A DNA stretch of 53,599 nucleotides from Bdellovibrionales bacterium. GTDB lineage: Bacteria; Bdellovibrionota; UBA1018; CAIMNF01. Numbering within the stretch: the first letter of the stretch is position 1; every line of letters starts with the position of its first letter. Shown here piece after piece: positions 8,388 to 18,396 of the stretch. The position numbers and the translations under genes were made by a program. The notes under the pieces were generated by a model. The model worked only from the letters and a program-made list of their open reading frames with translations. It was not told the DNA's origin and did not search any database. The stretch is from the NCBI GenBank assembly GCA_018969905.1, contig JAGWXK010000004.1:1-53599 (forward strand), read 5' to 3'.

Positions 8388-10615
8388 CGGGGAAATTCTT
8401 TCATCTGAGTTTGTTTTTCATTTCTGTTCTTCTTTGCGCAGGTAACGCCCATGCCGCGTTTCAGATCGAAGGAAAACTCCTGATCAAGGGCACGAGCGAT
8501 CCGCTACCTGAGGCCAATATTTTTCTGCTTCCGGACAAATTGAAGGTTACCACCGACAGTGATGGCTCCTTCCTGATCGAAGGCATCGAATCAAGCCAGG
8601 TGACCCTGATCGTAAACACGCCGGGCTATCAAAAACTGGAAGAAAGCCTTGCTCTTGAAGGTGATTTGAAACGAACCTTCCGCATCGAACCCACAGCCGC
8701 CCTCGATTATGAAACGACCATTCAATCGAGCGAAGATCGGGATCAGGTAAAACGCACTTTGAGCAAAAAAAGTGCGGCACTCCAACCCGGGGCGGGCTCT
8801 GATCCGATTCGTGCGGTACAAAACCTTCCGGGCGTGAATCGTGCGCAAGGGTTCACCTCCCAGGTCATCATTCAAGGATCCGCTCCCGAGGACACGCGCT
8901 ACACGATCGATGGTCATGAGATTCCGCTGATTTTCCACTTCGGGGGCTTAAGCTCCGTATTCAATCCGGACCTTACCGAAAGCTTTGATTTTTTATCCGC
9001 AGGATACCAAAGCAATTATGGACGCGCGATGGGCGGGCTTTTGAACCTGAATACCCGGGATGTAAAAAACAAGCGCATCAAGGGCTCCGCGTTCATCGAT
9101 ACCTTCAACTCGGGTGCAACGATTGAAACTCCGGTGGGAGAAAAGGGACAACTCGCAGTAGGCGGCCGAATCAGTTATGTCGGACAGGTGCTGAAGGCGA
9201 TTTTCAAGGATAACGAGGATTTCGCCCTGACCGTCGCTCCCTCCTACGGAGATTTGAGTGTGATCTATCAGCGTCCGCTCTCTTCGCGGCTTGATTTCAA
9301 ATGGGTGATGATCGGCTCCCAGGACTCGCTTGATTTTGTCGCGAACAATGCGCTTGGAAACGACCCCGCTCTTCGGGGAAACTTCTCAAACAAGATCGGA
9401 TTCTTCAGGATCATTCCGGAATTTCAATGGACACACTCCGCACGGTCCAAAACAAAATTTTCGGTGGGATTTGGTCGCGACTTCATCAATACCGATATCG
9501 GCTCGAACTACTTCAACCTGCGCACCCTCACCACGACCGTTCGCGCCGAGAACCGCACACGAGTCGACGACACCCTGACCCTTGCATACGGAATGGACCA
9601 TAGGTTTGCGTCTGCGGATGTCTCTTTCAGACTTCCCGTATTCAACAACGAGGGCGGAGTCGCAAATCCCCTCTCGGTCGGCGAATCCCGCAATGCGGAT
9701 CTCAAGCAGGTTCCCTCGAATCTCATCGGATTGTATTTCAATCCCGTGTACAAACCATCACTTGATTCACCTTGGACCTTTTATCCGGGTTTTCGGATTG
9801 ATTACTTCGCCCAGATCTCCGATTTGAAGCTGGGCCCAAGACTTGGTGCCCGCTATCAGCTTTTGCCCGATCTTGCATTGAATGCCGCAGGCGGACTCTA
9901 CGCCCAACCTCCTCGCGAGCAGGAGTCCTCGGCGAGCTTTGGAAACCCCGACATCCGGGCTCCTGAATGCTGGCACATCAAACTTGGTGCGAACAAGGAT
10001 CTCTCCGCAAGCTGGTCCCGCGGCTCCGAGGCCTACACGGGATTTTTCGGGCGCTGGTTTCGGAATCTCATCATTCCGGACATCAGAACCAACTTCTCGA
10101 ACCTTGGCTCAGGGCAGGCCATCGGTTGGGAAAACAGCGTGAAGTACAATTTTGAACCCTGGAATTTTTTTGGAAGCTACACCCTTTCGCGCTCCACCCG
10201 GGAAGATCCGAACCGTGCGAGCTATCTCTACCAGTTTGATCAGACTCATTTCCTTACCCTGATTGCTGGAGTGAACCTCAAAGGAAACTGGCGGATTTCA
10301 AGCAGGTTTCGGTACGTCACGGGTCCGCTCGATACGATTCCAATCGGCGCAGTTGGAGACCTCGACAATGATGTATTCATTCCGATTCGGGGAAATCTCT
10401 TCAACCAAAGGCTTGATGCCTTCACGATGCTGGATCTTCGAATCGACAAAAAGTGGATCTATGAAACCTGGTCACTCTCGTTGTACCTCGACATCCTGAA
10501 CGTTCTGAACCGCCAAAACACCGAAGGATTGCAATTCAGCTATGACTACTCGCTCAGCGAGCCCGTCAGAGGCTTCCCCATTCTTCCGACCTTCGGGCTG
10601 AAGGGAGAATTTTGA
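8384..10615 (+). CDS. TonB-dependent receptor with N-terminal carboxypeptidase-regulatory-like domain
   Basis: Signal peptide, CarboxypepD_reg-like repeat, plug domain (RAVQNLPGVNR...GSAPEDTRYTIDGHEIP), C-terminal beta-barrel ending in F. Confidence 0.92.
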   Translation: MTGKFFHLSLFFISVLLCAGNAHAAFQIEGKLLIKGTSDPLPEANIFLLPDKLKVTTDSDGSFLIEGIESSQVTLIVNTPGYQKLEESLALEGDLKRTFRIEPTAALDYETTIQSSEDRDQVKRTLSKKSAALQPGAGSDPIRAVQNLPGVNRAQGFTSQVIIQGSAPEDTRYTIDGHEIPLIFHFGGLSSVFNPDLTESFDFLSAGYQSNYGRAMGGLLNLNTRDVKNKRIKGSAFIDTFNSGATIETPVGEKGQLAVGGRISYVGQVLKAIFKDNEDFALTVAPSYGDLSVIYQRPLSSRLDFKWVMIGSQDSLDFVANNALGNDPALRGNFSNKIGFFRIIPEFQWTHSARSKTKFSVGFGRDFINTDIGSNYFNLRTLTTTVRAENRTRVDDTLTLAYGMDHRFASADVSFRLPVFNNEGGVANPLSVGESRNADLKQVPSNLIGLYFNPVYKPSLDSPWTFYPGFRIDYFAQISDLKLGPRLGARYQLLPDLALNAAGGLYAQPPREQESSASFGNPDIRAPECWHIKLGANKDLSASWSRGSEAYTGFFGRWFRNLIIPDIRTNFSNLGSGQAIGWENSVKYNFEPWNFFGSYTLSRSTREDPNRASYLYQFDQTHFLTLIAGVNLKGNWRISSRFRYVTGPLDTIPIGAVGDLDNDVFIPIRGNLFNQRLDAFTMLDLRIDKKWIYETWSLSLYLDILNVLNRQNTEGLQFSYDYSLSEPVRGFPILPTFGLKGEF

Positions 10616-11646
10616 TGAAAAGATCCATCACCAAATTAAGGACACTCCTCATTCCAGGCGTTATGATTACTGCAGTTCTCGCTTCAGGCTGTGGGAGCGA
10701 GAAAATGCCAAAATACTCTGTGCTTCAGGGTCTCCGGGTGATCGGTCTTTTGACCAATCCCCCCGAAGTCGGATTTGATGGCGTTTCAACCTTCACGCCC
10801 GCAAGCTTCAACCTGACCCCGGTCATCAGTGACCTCTACGGTGCGGGGCGAGGGCTAAGTTACAATCTCTACCACTGCATTGACCCGGGAATCGGTCTTG
10901 GCGCGATTCCCACCTGTTCGGGGAATCCAACCCGTGTGAATGTCGCAGTTGCCCAGATCATTTCCTCTCCGAGCGGAAGTTTCGAAGCAACCGTGAATCG
11001 AACAGGTGCACTTGCGCCAATTTCGATCACCCTCGATCCTGCAACTCTGGGTGCGGGGGTGATGACGCTTTATGCTTCAAAGTTTCAAGGCCTGAGTACA
11101 GCCCAGAAGTTCAATGGATTTTCAATCTTGATCTTCTTTGAACTCTACCCGACTGCCGATGAGTCAAAAAAGGTCACCACATTCAAGCGCCTGATTGTCT
11201 CAGGGCCCGCGAAGACAATCAAAAACTCGAATCCTTCCGCACTCACCTTTCTCGATGGTGGTACCGACCTGAGCTCCACGCAAACCCTGCCAACCACGAA
11301 GAGCTCCATTGATGCTTTCGTGGATCCGGGGGATTTTCAAATCTATCCGGTGATGGACTCTTCTGGAAATACCTCCTCAACCACTGAAGTTATCGAGACG
11401 GTATGGTTCCTGACCGGCCCCGAGGATGTGAAGTGCTCAAAAGACAAGGACTGCACCACGGATGGCCTTTTCAGTCTTTCGCGTTCGCGCCCGGGTGAAC
11501 TCAATGCATTTACACCGCCCTCAGTTTCCCTGCCCTCCACCCGCGGGCGCGTCTTGATTGGAATCGCAAAGGACAATCGTGGCGGGTCCACCCTTACCAG
11601 AATCTGCGATGAGAACGGGAATCCTCCGGGCACGCTTTGTCCCTGA
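10612..11646 (+). CDS. Lipoprotein of unknown function encoded with the TonB-dependent receptor
   Basis: Lipobox VLASGC; stop/start overlap with the receptor gene. Confidence 0.75.
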   Translation: MMKRSITKLRTLLIPGVMITAVLASGCGSEKMPKYSVLQGLRVIGLLTNPPEVGFDGVSTFTPASFNLTPVISDLYGAGRGLSYNLYHCIDPGIGLGAIPTCSGNPTRVNVAVAQIISSPSGSFEATVNRTGALAPISITLDPATLGAGVMTLYASKFQGLSTAQKFNGFSILIFFELYPTADESKKVTTFKRLIVSGPAKTIKNSNPSALTFLDGGTDLSSTQTLPTTKSSIDAFVDPGDFQIYPVMDSSGNTSSTTEVIETVWFLTGPEDVKCSKDKDCTTDGLFSLSRSRPGELNAFTPPSVSLPSTRGRVLIGIAKDNRGGSTLTRICDENGNPPGTLCP

Positions 11647-11723
11647 AGGCACCTCCGACCCGCAGCGCAACACCACCGATTTCGTGCTCGCCAGCTCCCT
11701 TGATTTTGATTAATCTTTAGCCC

Positions 11724-12176
11724 ATGAAACCAAGCAATGAAAATCGCTTTGAACATGAGTTTATCGAGGATTTTGAGGATGGTGCCTGTATTTTTGAAGA
11801 GGGCGACACGGGCCGTGATCTATACATCATTCAATCGGGCGCGGTTCAGATCAAAAAGAACACGCCAAAAGGTCCGATCGAGATGGCGGTGTTTCAAAAG
11901 GGAGATTTTTTCGGTGACATGGCCCTGCTCCAAAGCCTTCCCCGCTATGCAAGCGCCTACGCAAAAGGAAATACCAAACTTCTCATATTGAAACCGGGCG
12001 GATTCCTGATGAAGATCCGTCGTGATCCGACCTTCGCCTTTGAGATGCTCCAGCAACTGAGTTTTCGGGTGAAGATGTCGAATGATCGTTTGCTTGAGGT
12101 ATTGCGGAGAAATCAACTCCCCATGGAAGAGGTCCAGGGGATTCTGAATCTCCTCGGAGGCGGAGAGCGTCCGTGA
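11724..12176 (+). CDS. Cyclic nucleotide-binding domain protein
   Basis: EEGDTGRDLYIIQSGAVQI...FQKGDFFGDMALL...RYASAYA cNMP-binding pattern. Confidence 0.88.
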   Translation: MKPSNENRFEHEFIEDFEDGACIFEEGDTGRDLYIIQSGAVQIKKNTPKGPIEMAVFQKGDFFGDMALLQSLPRYASAYAKGNTKLLILKPGGFLMKIRRDPTFAFEMLQQLSFRVKMSNDRLLEVLRRNQLPMEEVQGILNLLGGGERP

Positions 12177-12898
12177 TCACTTCCATTCGAACTGATCGTC
12201 TGGTGGTCATTTCCGATCTGCATCTTGGGAATCCTTTCTCAAATGCAAAGAAGAAAGTGCTGCCGTTCTTGAAGTGGGCTGCTCGAGAGAAATACGACAT
12301 CTGCATCAACGGGGACGGCCTCGAGATCGCACAAGCCAGCTTCTCGAAGGTTGCCTTTGAGGTGCCCGAGTTCTTTCGCGTCCTTGGGGATTTCAAACGA
12401 GCTGGCCGCGAGGTGTACTATGTGACCGGGAACCATGACATTGCGCTTGAGCACTTCCTCGAGGACTGGGGCATGATGAAGGTGTCCCCCTTTTTGAATG
12501 TTACCTCGGGCCGCACACGTATAAGGATCGAGCACGGGCACATTTATGATCCATTTTTTGTGAAATACCCGCGCCTCTACGAGACCCTCACTCATCTGGG
12601 AGGCTACCTTTTAAAGGTTCACCCCGAACTGTACCGGGCTTGGATTTCCTTTGAGCGATTCACCTCCAAAATGCGGGCACGGAAAACTGGAATATTGGGC
12701 GAAAAACCTGAATTTCGCGAAGCAGCACTCGAGCTTTCGCGCCGCGGCTTTGATGCAATCGTCCTTGGCCACACGCATCATCCGGGCGAGTCCACCCTTG
12801 AGACCGGCTCTCGTTATTTGAATCCGGGCTCCTGGATGCTGACCCCTCACTATGTAAGCATTCATTCCGGTGAAGTCAGCCTCAAGGAATGGCGATAA
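12173..12898 (+). CDS. Metallophosphoesterase (LpxH-like/calcineurin-type)
   Basis: VISDLHLG, NGDGLE, VTGNHD, IEHGH, LGHTHHP motifs. Confidence 0.9.
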   Translation: MITSIRTDRLVVISDLHLGNPFSNAKKKVLPFLKWAAREKYDICINGDGLEIAQASFSKVAFEVPEFFRVLGDFKRAGREVYYVTGNHDIALEHFLEDWGMMKVSPFLNVTSGRTRIRIEHGHIYDPFFVKYPRLYETLTHLGGYLLKVHPELYRAWISFERFTSKMRARKTGILGEKPEFREAALELSRRGFDAIVLGHTHHPGESTLETGSRYLNPGSWMLTPHYVSIHSGEVSLKEWR

Positions 12899-13227
12899 TG
12901 TTGGCAGTTCTTAAGATTACACTTAGCAGCATTCTGATTTGGGCCGCCTCTGAGGCAGGAAAACGGGGCGGAATCATGGGTGCACTTATGGTTTCCTTGC
13001 CACTAACCTCGATTCTTACCCTTTCCTGGGTTTGGTTTGAAACCAAGGATACCGAAAAGCTCGCCTCCATGAGTACCGAGATTCTTTGGTTTCTTGCTCC
13101 TTCTACGGTTCTTTTTTTTGTTCTTCCCCTGCTCCTCAGACGTGGTCTTGGATTTCCTTTTGCGATGCTGGCTGGAATATTTCTGACCATGATCAGTTAC
13201 GCATTTCTTTTCAAGATTCGCTCATGA
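12889..13227 (+). CDS. DUF3147-like integral membrane protein
   Basis: Four TM segments, 'ASEAGKRGGIMGALMVSLPLTSILTL'. Confidence 0.75.
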   Translation: MAIMLAVLKITLSSILIWAASEAGKRGGIMGALMVSLPLTSILTLSWVWFETKDTEKLASMSTEILWFLAPSTVLFFVLPLLLRRGLGFPFAMLAGIFLTMISYAFLFKIRS

Positions 13228-13253
13228 TAGTTTTCTAAAAAAAAGGGGGCTTC

Positions 13254-13748
13254 ATGGAATCAGGACTTCGTCTTCGTTCGCGCGTTCACCTCGTCAGTAT
13301 CTTTCTTTTTCTCTTCACCACGGCAACGGCTCTTGCCAGTCCGGCGTGTCTGAACTTTCTCGGGGAGGAAATCCAGCTCAACAATGAGCAGGTGTTAAAT
13401 TGGAAGAAAGTGACGCCAAACCAGTATCTGGATCGGGCAAAGGTCAAGGGCGTTGTGCAGGACATTTATCCGGCCAGAAAAACCCATTATCATTTTCAGA
13501 TCAAGATCGGACCGAAAGAAAAAGACACCTTGGAACTGATTTACAACATCAGTTTCGGAGCCATTGATCGAATCGTACCTGGAATGAACGTGGTTGCCTG
13601 CGGAGATTACATTACATCCAATGCTCCGACCGAAGTCTATCAGCCTTCACCCGACGGCGCGATCATTCATTGGCTCCATCGCAGTCCGAGGCCGAATCGC
13701 CACCCCCACGGCTATCTTGAACTCGATGGCGTGGTTTACGGCGATTGA
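13254..13748 (+). CDS. Secreted DUF3465-like protein
   Basis: Signal peptide; 'VKGVVQDIYPARKTHYHFQIKIGP...HRSPRPNRHPHGYLELDGVVYG'. Confidence 0.75.
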   Translation: MESGLRLRSRVHLVSIFLFLFTTATALASPACLNFLGEEIQLNNEQVLNWKKVTPNQYLDRAKVKGVVQDIYPARKTHYHFQIKIGPKEKDTLELIYNISFGAIDRIVPGMNVVACGDYITSNAPTEVYQPSPDGAIIHWLHRSPRPNRHPHGYLELDGVVYGD

Positions 13749-13769
13749 TCTCCGCTTGCGGATATCTTC

Positions 13770-14972
13770 CTAGTGAATCGTTGGCCCTTTTCCGCGAATT
13801 GGACCTGTCTTGAAATCAATGGGCTTTACTCCCATCCGCTCGAGCATTTGCCAGAGATCCTCTTTGATTCCGGAGGTGACCAGATACTCGAGTTTGATTT
13901 TTGAGCTTAGCTCCAGAAACTCCAGGATCTCGCGATCCTCGAGCATTTGACGCTCCGGCGACTTCAACCCTTTTCGATCCTTTGTGAATTCCTCGACCGT
14001 CATCGGATGCCTCTTGGTCTTGAGTTCAAGCCAGGTGTCGATCCCTTCCGAACTCCGGACCACGTCGATTTCTTTTTGTTTGATCCATCTTTGAATGAAG
14101 TCGAGCTTCTTCTCGACTGAAACCATCACTGCGTCCTTGAACTGATTTTGAATTGCCATCGATTGGAACACGTTCGGATAATCCTGCTCGAGCTTATGAA
14201 AAAATTCGGGATCCACTCGGACCCTCTCTCGAACCAGAGCCATCTTTTTTTCCAAGGCGGCCACGACCTCCGGCATTTCAGAGAGCAGGGTGGATGCAGT
14301 CTTTACCTTGGGAATTCCGGCAATTGCATAAAGCTCGCCCATCATCCCGAACACATTGCTCTGAAACCCCTCCACTCCACTCTTCACCTGGTCAAAGCCA
14401 CGATCCGCATGGAACTCACTGATCTTTGCCCGAAGCTCCTTTACCTTTCTTTGGTAGCTTGATTCGATCCCAGGCGCCTTCTCGGGATTCGTTTTCCTAA
14501 GCTCCACCATCCAATGCGCGAGTCCATCCTCGAAAATCGAAAACCTCGACTCGTAAAAACTCACGTAGTCATGGGCATTCGGCTTTTTTCGGAAGGCCTC
14601 GATGAACTCTTCCTCAAAACGGGGAAGATCGAGTTGGTAATGACAAATGTCATCGAGCAAAAACACAAGCTCCGGATTCTTCTCGCCTAAGGATTCCTTT
14701 CCTACTGGAACAAAAGGCTCCCACGGGTGCTCCAACTTCATCTTTCGATAGGGGCGGTTTAAGGCAAGGATCTCGTCTCCCTCTCCCCAGGTCGTGCGAA
14801 GCCCGTTCTTTCCATGAATGGCAATCCGCTCCTGCCGATATTGAAGAAAGGACGTGCTTTGAAGCACATGGCGGAGGCTCTCCGGGCAGTCACGAGTTCC
14901 CGAGAACGAAACGCTCGATGCGAGAACCAGAAGTCCAAGAAATCCAAGATGTTTTGCAAAGCGCCCGAGCAT
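13770..14972 (-). CDS. Secreted protein with PD-(D/E)XK nuclease-like C-terminal region
   Basis: Signal peptide; GMMGELYAIAG ... KEIDVVRSSEGIDTWLELKTK (E - D - ExK arrangement). Confidence 0.5.
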   Translation of the reverse strand: MLGRFAKHLGFLGLLVLASSVSFSGTRDCPESLRHVLQSTSFLQYRQERIAIHGKNGLRTTWGEGDEILALNRPYRKMKLEHPWEPFVPVGKESLGEKNPELVFLLDDICHYQLDLPRFEEEFIEAFRKKPNAHDYVSFYESRFSIFEDGLAHWMVELRKTNPEKAPGIESSYQRKVKELRAKISEFHADRGFDQVKSGVEGFQSNVFGMMGELYAIAGIPKVKTASTLLSEMPEVVAALEKKMALVRERVRVDPEFFHKLEQDYPNVFQSMAIQNQFKDAVMVSVEKKLDFIQRWIKQKEIDVVRSSEGIDTWLELKTKRHPMTVEEFTKDRKGLKSPERQMLEDREILEFLELSSKIKLEYLVTSGIKEDLWQMLERMGVKPIDFKTGPIRGKGPTIH

Positions 14973-15066
14973 GACTTTTCCTTATCGGCTGGGGACGGGG
15001 GGAGCTTTACGAATGAGGGCAAAACGACCTGGCAAATTTAAAGCATACTCCATAAATATCATAGAC

Positions 15067-15738
15067 TTAGGCTCCACGAAACACACCCTCGATCAGATGC
15101 GTCTGCCGGGGCGTGATCCGCCACTGCCAGTAGCGATAGTTGCCTGAAGTTCCCTCAAACAAATCCGGCGCATGGTGGGCATTCACTTCGATGCTGCCTG
15201 ATCTTGGACTCCGAACATAGATCCATTCCTTCATTTTTGGCAAAAGCGCCTTCTCGGGACGCGCGTCCTCCAGGTCAAAATCAATTTCATACCCCGAAAG
15301 CGCATCATGGAAAGATGCCCACTCGCGATCCTTGAGATGGGTCTCAAGGCTTTTCTTAAGCCTGTGGGTGCTTGGAATCTCGATTTGGCCCAAGACATTG
15401 CAAAACAAAACAGCGGAGCCGTCTTTGGGCAACTGCTCGATCGGATCGGCCCCTAAAAACCGAAATCCGGATTTTTTCCAAACCGGACGGACCCCATGAA
15501 TCCGCTCAAAAATCATTCGGGCCCACGGATCCGGCTCATAGGCGTAAACGGTCTCAAAGCGTTTTAAAAACACTGTCGGCAAGGAATAGCCCGCAGAAGG
15601 CCCAATCAAGGTAAGGTCCTTTGATTTTGGATTCCAAGCGTCTAGAAAGGAAGCAACGCTGCTTTGATGGCCGCTCCATAGCGCATTTTCAAATCGCAGA
15701 GCACGCAGGTGATAAAACACTCCCCCGCTCCGGATCAC
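15067..15738 (-). CDS. Hypothetical protein, methyltransferase-like (Rossmann-like segment)
   Basis: 'LTLIGPSAGYSLPTVFLKRFETVYAYEPDPWARMIFER'. Confidence 0.5.
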   Translation of the reverse strand: MIRSGGVFYHLRALRFENALWSGHQSSVASFLDAWNPKSKDLTLIGPSAGYSLPTVFLKRFETVYAYEPDPWARMIFERIHGVRPVWKKSGFRFLGADPIEQLPKDGSAVLFCNVLGQIEIPSTHRLKKSLETHLKDREWASFHDALSGYEIDFDLEDARPEKALLPKMKEWIYVRSPRSGSIEVNAHHAPDLFEGTSGNYRYWQWRITPRQTHLIEGVFRGA

Positions 15739-16676
15739 GAAAGAATCCTCACTTCCTCATGGAGTTCGATTCCAAGTTCTGAGAGAGCGCGGCTCTTGAT
15801 CAGATCAATGAGCGCGCGCACATCCGAAGATGTCGCGCCTCCGAGATTCACGATGAAGTTCGGATGTTTTTCCGAGACTTGTGCGTTTCCGATTTGATGA
15901 CCGCGAAGCCCAAGCTTCTCCACCACTTCCCACGCCCGGAGCCCGTGGGCCTTCGGGTTCATGAACACACTCCCGCAGGAGGGATACTCCACAGGCTGGC
16001 TTGCCTTTCTTCGCTGATAGAGCTCATCGATTTTTGATTTCACTCGCGCTGGCTCTTCAGGCTCATAACGGATCTCAATGTGGGTCAAAAGATCATGAGG
16101 CTGCAAAAAATGATTTCGTCGATACGAAAAGTCACCCACTTCGTGAACCCTGGAGTGAACCTGCAACGAATCCGAGTCTTCGGTCAAATTCACCCACTCG
16201 GATCGCAAAATCACATCACTCATTTCTCCCTCATGGGTGCCGGCATTCATGGCAACCATGCCCCCAACAGACCCAGGGATCCCGGTAAAGCGATGAAGGC
16301 CGCCGTATCCTTTTTCGGCGGCTACTTTCAACAACACATTTGCTCCCACCGAAGCTCCGACCCGAAGCCGTCCCTCTTCGATCTCTTCGACCTCGGTGAA
16401 GAGGTGCTTCATCCGAATCATGAGGCCCTGAAACCCATGATCCGGGAACAAGAGGTTCGACCCCCAGCCCATGACAAAAAATGGAACCGGATTGCGTCGC
16501 AATAGCCCATGAATGAGTTCCAGATCAGAAAACGCACGAGGGGTAATCATCACGGAGGCCTGCCCCCCGATCCGATAATAGACCACCCTCGACAGAGGCG
16601 GGTCAAACTCCACTTCTCCGCGGAACTGCCCCTGAGTTCCCCTTAGATCCGCAAGAAAATCCGAAATCAAGGCCAT
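15735..16676 (-). CDS. murB: UDP-N-acetylenolpyruvoylglucosamine reductase
   Basis: YYRIGGQASVMITP, GWGSNLLFPDHGFQGLMI, GIPGSVGGMVAMNAGTHEGEMSD, PSCGSVFMNP. Confidence 0.95.
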   Translation of the reverse strand: MALISDFLADLRGTQGQFRGEVEFDPPLSRVVYYRIGGQASVMITPRAFSDLELIHGLLRRNPVPFFVMGWGSNLLFPDHGFQGLMIRMKHLFTEVEEIEEGRLRVGASVGANVLLKVAAEKGYGGLHRFTGIPGSVGGMVAMNAGTHEGEMSDVILRSEWVNLTEDSDSLQVHSRVHEVGDFSYRRNHFLQPHDLLTHIEIRYEPEEPARVKSKIDELYQRRKASQPVEYPSCGSVFMNPKAHGLRAWEVVEKLGLRGHQIGNAQVSEKHPNFIVNLGGATSSDVRALIDLIKSRALSELGIELHEEVRILS

Positions 16677-16686
16677 TGCGTGCGCC

Positions 16687-18396
16687 TTACCCCGCCTGCC
16701 CCGCTGGCGTCGATTTCTTCCACTTTTGATGATGATAGGCAACCCACAAACAAAAGGTGGTCTGAAGGAGCAAGAACCCGAACACGAAGGCCTGACCGCC
16801 CGTTGAAAATCCGTACGAATGAAGCCCTACTCCAAGCACAAAGTTCACGCCATACCAGGCCATGACCACGGTCGAAAAGCAGATCACGGTCCAAAGAGGA
16901 AAGGCGAACTTTCCGACCCATCCCGTGTAGCGACCGTGAAGAACCGCCATGTAAGAGAGAAGCGCAATCAAGGCCCAAACCTCTTTTGGATCCCATCCCC
17001 AAAACCGGCCCCAGGAATAATCCGCCCATACCCCGCCCAAGATCGTCCCTGCGGCAAGAAGCACCGTTCCGAACATCAGAGCCCGATAGGCGAGCTGATT
17101 GAGCAGCGCAATTCTTTCTGAGATCGTGCGCGTCTCGCCTTTTTTGGAAATCTCATAGAACCAATAAAGCGCAACGTTTGCGATTCCCATCGCAAGCATG
17201 AAGGCCCCGTAGCTAAGTGTGATCGTCAGAACATGAATCGTAAGCCAGTAATTGCTTCGAAGCACAGGCACAAGGGGCCTAATGGTCGGGTCCATCACCA
17301 TAGGCGCCGCATCTGCCGCGAAGAGCGAAAGACCTGCAAGGAAGGTCGCTGTGGTCATGAGCACGTTCTGCCGATTTTTCAAAAACAGGAGCATTGCAAA
17401 CACCATCACACCAAGAGACACCCAGATGATGGATTCATACATGTTGGTCACCGGAGGACGACCGGCGACATAACAACGAAGAGCAAAGCCCAAGGCATGC
17501 ATGGCGACTGCGCAAATGGTCAAAAACTTGGAGAGGATCCGGGGAAACACATGAGCTCCGGCAAAGAGCCAAAAAATTCCCGCAATCAAATAGAAAATCA
17601 TCGCCTGAAGGAAGGGGCGAAGTCGGTTGTAGAAAGTTTCGGCAAGGATCTTGTTCTTGTGCTGATCATAATCTTTCACTGCGCTCTCGATTGACTGCCT
17701 TGCGCTTGCAAGACTTGAATTCAAGGCATCGGTTTTCTTGTCCAGGTAGTTCTTGAGCACATCAAAGATCGCCTGTGACTGGGGCGAGGACTCCATCATT
17801 CCATCCGCTACCGTCTTCCATCTCTCGTTTCCGGATGCATCCTGCGCCGGGGTCACTGCCCACATCCTTCCTGTCACAATCGCCTGAAAGCGCGACACCC
17901 GATCCACCACCCTTTTCAGTTCCTCGGATCTTGGATCAGCCTTTCCTGTGACGGCATTCACACCGGTATCGGTCACCTGCTCTCCTGCCGTTCCGTTGGA
18001 CAACACACTGTCCGAGTACTGCAGGAACGCGTTGTTTGAGAGCAACTCTGAGGGTGCGAAATACTTCCTCGATGCATCGAGTAACAGTTGCTGGTTCACC
18101 TCCGGAACCGAAATGCGGATCATCCTCACTTCCGACCACTCCTTCGGATTCACCATCATCGAAATCATCATTTCGCTTGGATCAAAATCACCGAAACTCC
18201 GGGACCCGGTGATTGCGAGAAGGTTTTCACGGGCAAATTCATCAAAGGGTTTAAGCCGACCCCCACTTTGAGTTGGGGTCAGCCTCAAGTCGTTGAGTCG
18301 AATCCCGGGCAGCGGTTTTGGTGTCTCGGCCCTGGCCATATCGGGGGCACCCACTGAAAAAAAGATGTATGACAGAATCAACACTCGTCTAAACAC
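16687..18396 (-). CDS. ccsA: Cytochrome c biogenesis protein CcsA/ResC with long N-terminal periplasmic extension
   Basis: WGRFWGWDPKEVWALIALLSYMAVLHGR (WWD-type motif), multiple TMs; about 260-aa non-core N-terminal region. Confidence 0.9.
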   Translation of the reverse strand: MFRRVLILSYIFFSVGAPDMARAETPKPLPGIRLNDLRLTPTQSGGRLKPFDEFARENLLAITGSRSFGDFDPSEMMISMMVNPKEWSEVRMIRISVPEVNQQLLLDASRKYFAPSELLSNNAFLQYSDSVLSNGTAGEQVTDTGVNAVTGKADPRSEELKRVVDRVSRFQAIVTGRMWAVTPAQDASGNERWKTVADGMMESSPQSQAIFDVLKNYLDKKTDALNSSLASARQSIESAVKDYDQHKNKILAETFYNRLRPFLQAMIFYLIAGIFWLFAGAHVFPRILSKFLTICAVAMHALGFALRCYVAGRPPVTNMYESIIWVSLGVMVFAMLLFLKNRQNVLMTTATFLAGLSLFAADAAPMVMDPTIRPLVPVLRSNYWLTIHVLTITLSYGAFMLAMGIANVALYWFYEISKKGETRTISERIALLNQLAYRALMFGTVLLAAGTILGGVWADYSWGRFWGWDPKEVWALIALLSYMAVLHGRYTGWVGKFAFPLWTVICFSTVVMAWYGVNFVLGVGLHSYGFSTGGQAFVFGFLLLQTTFCLWVAYHHQKWKKSTPAGQAG

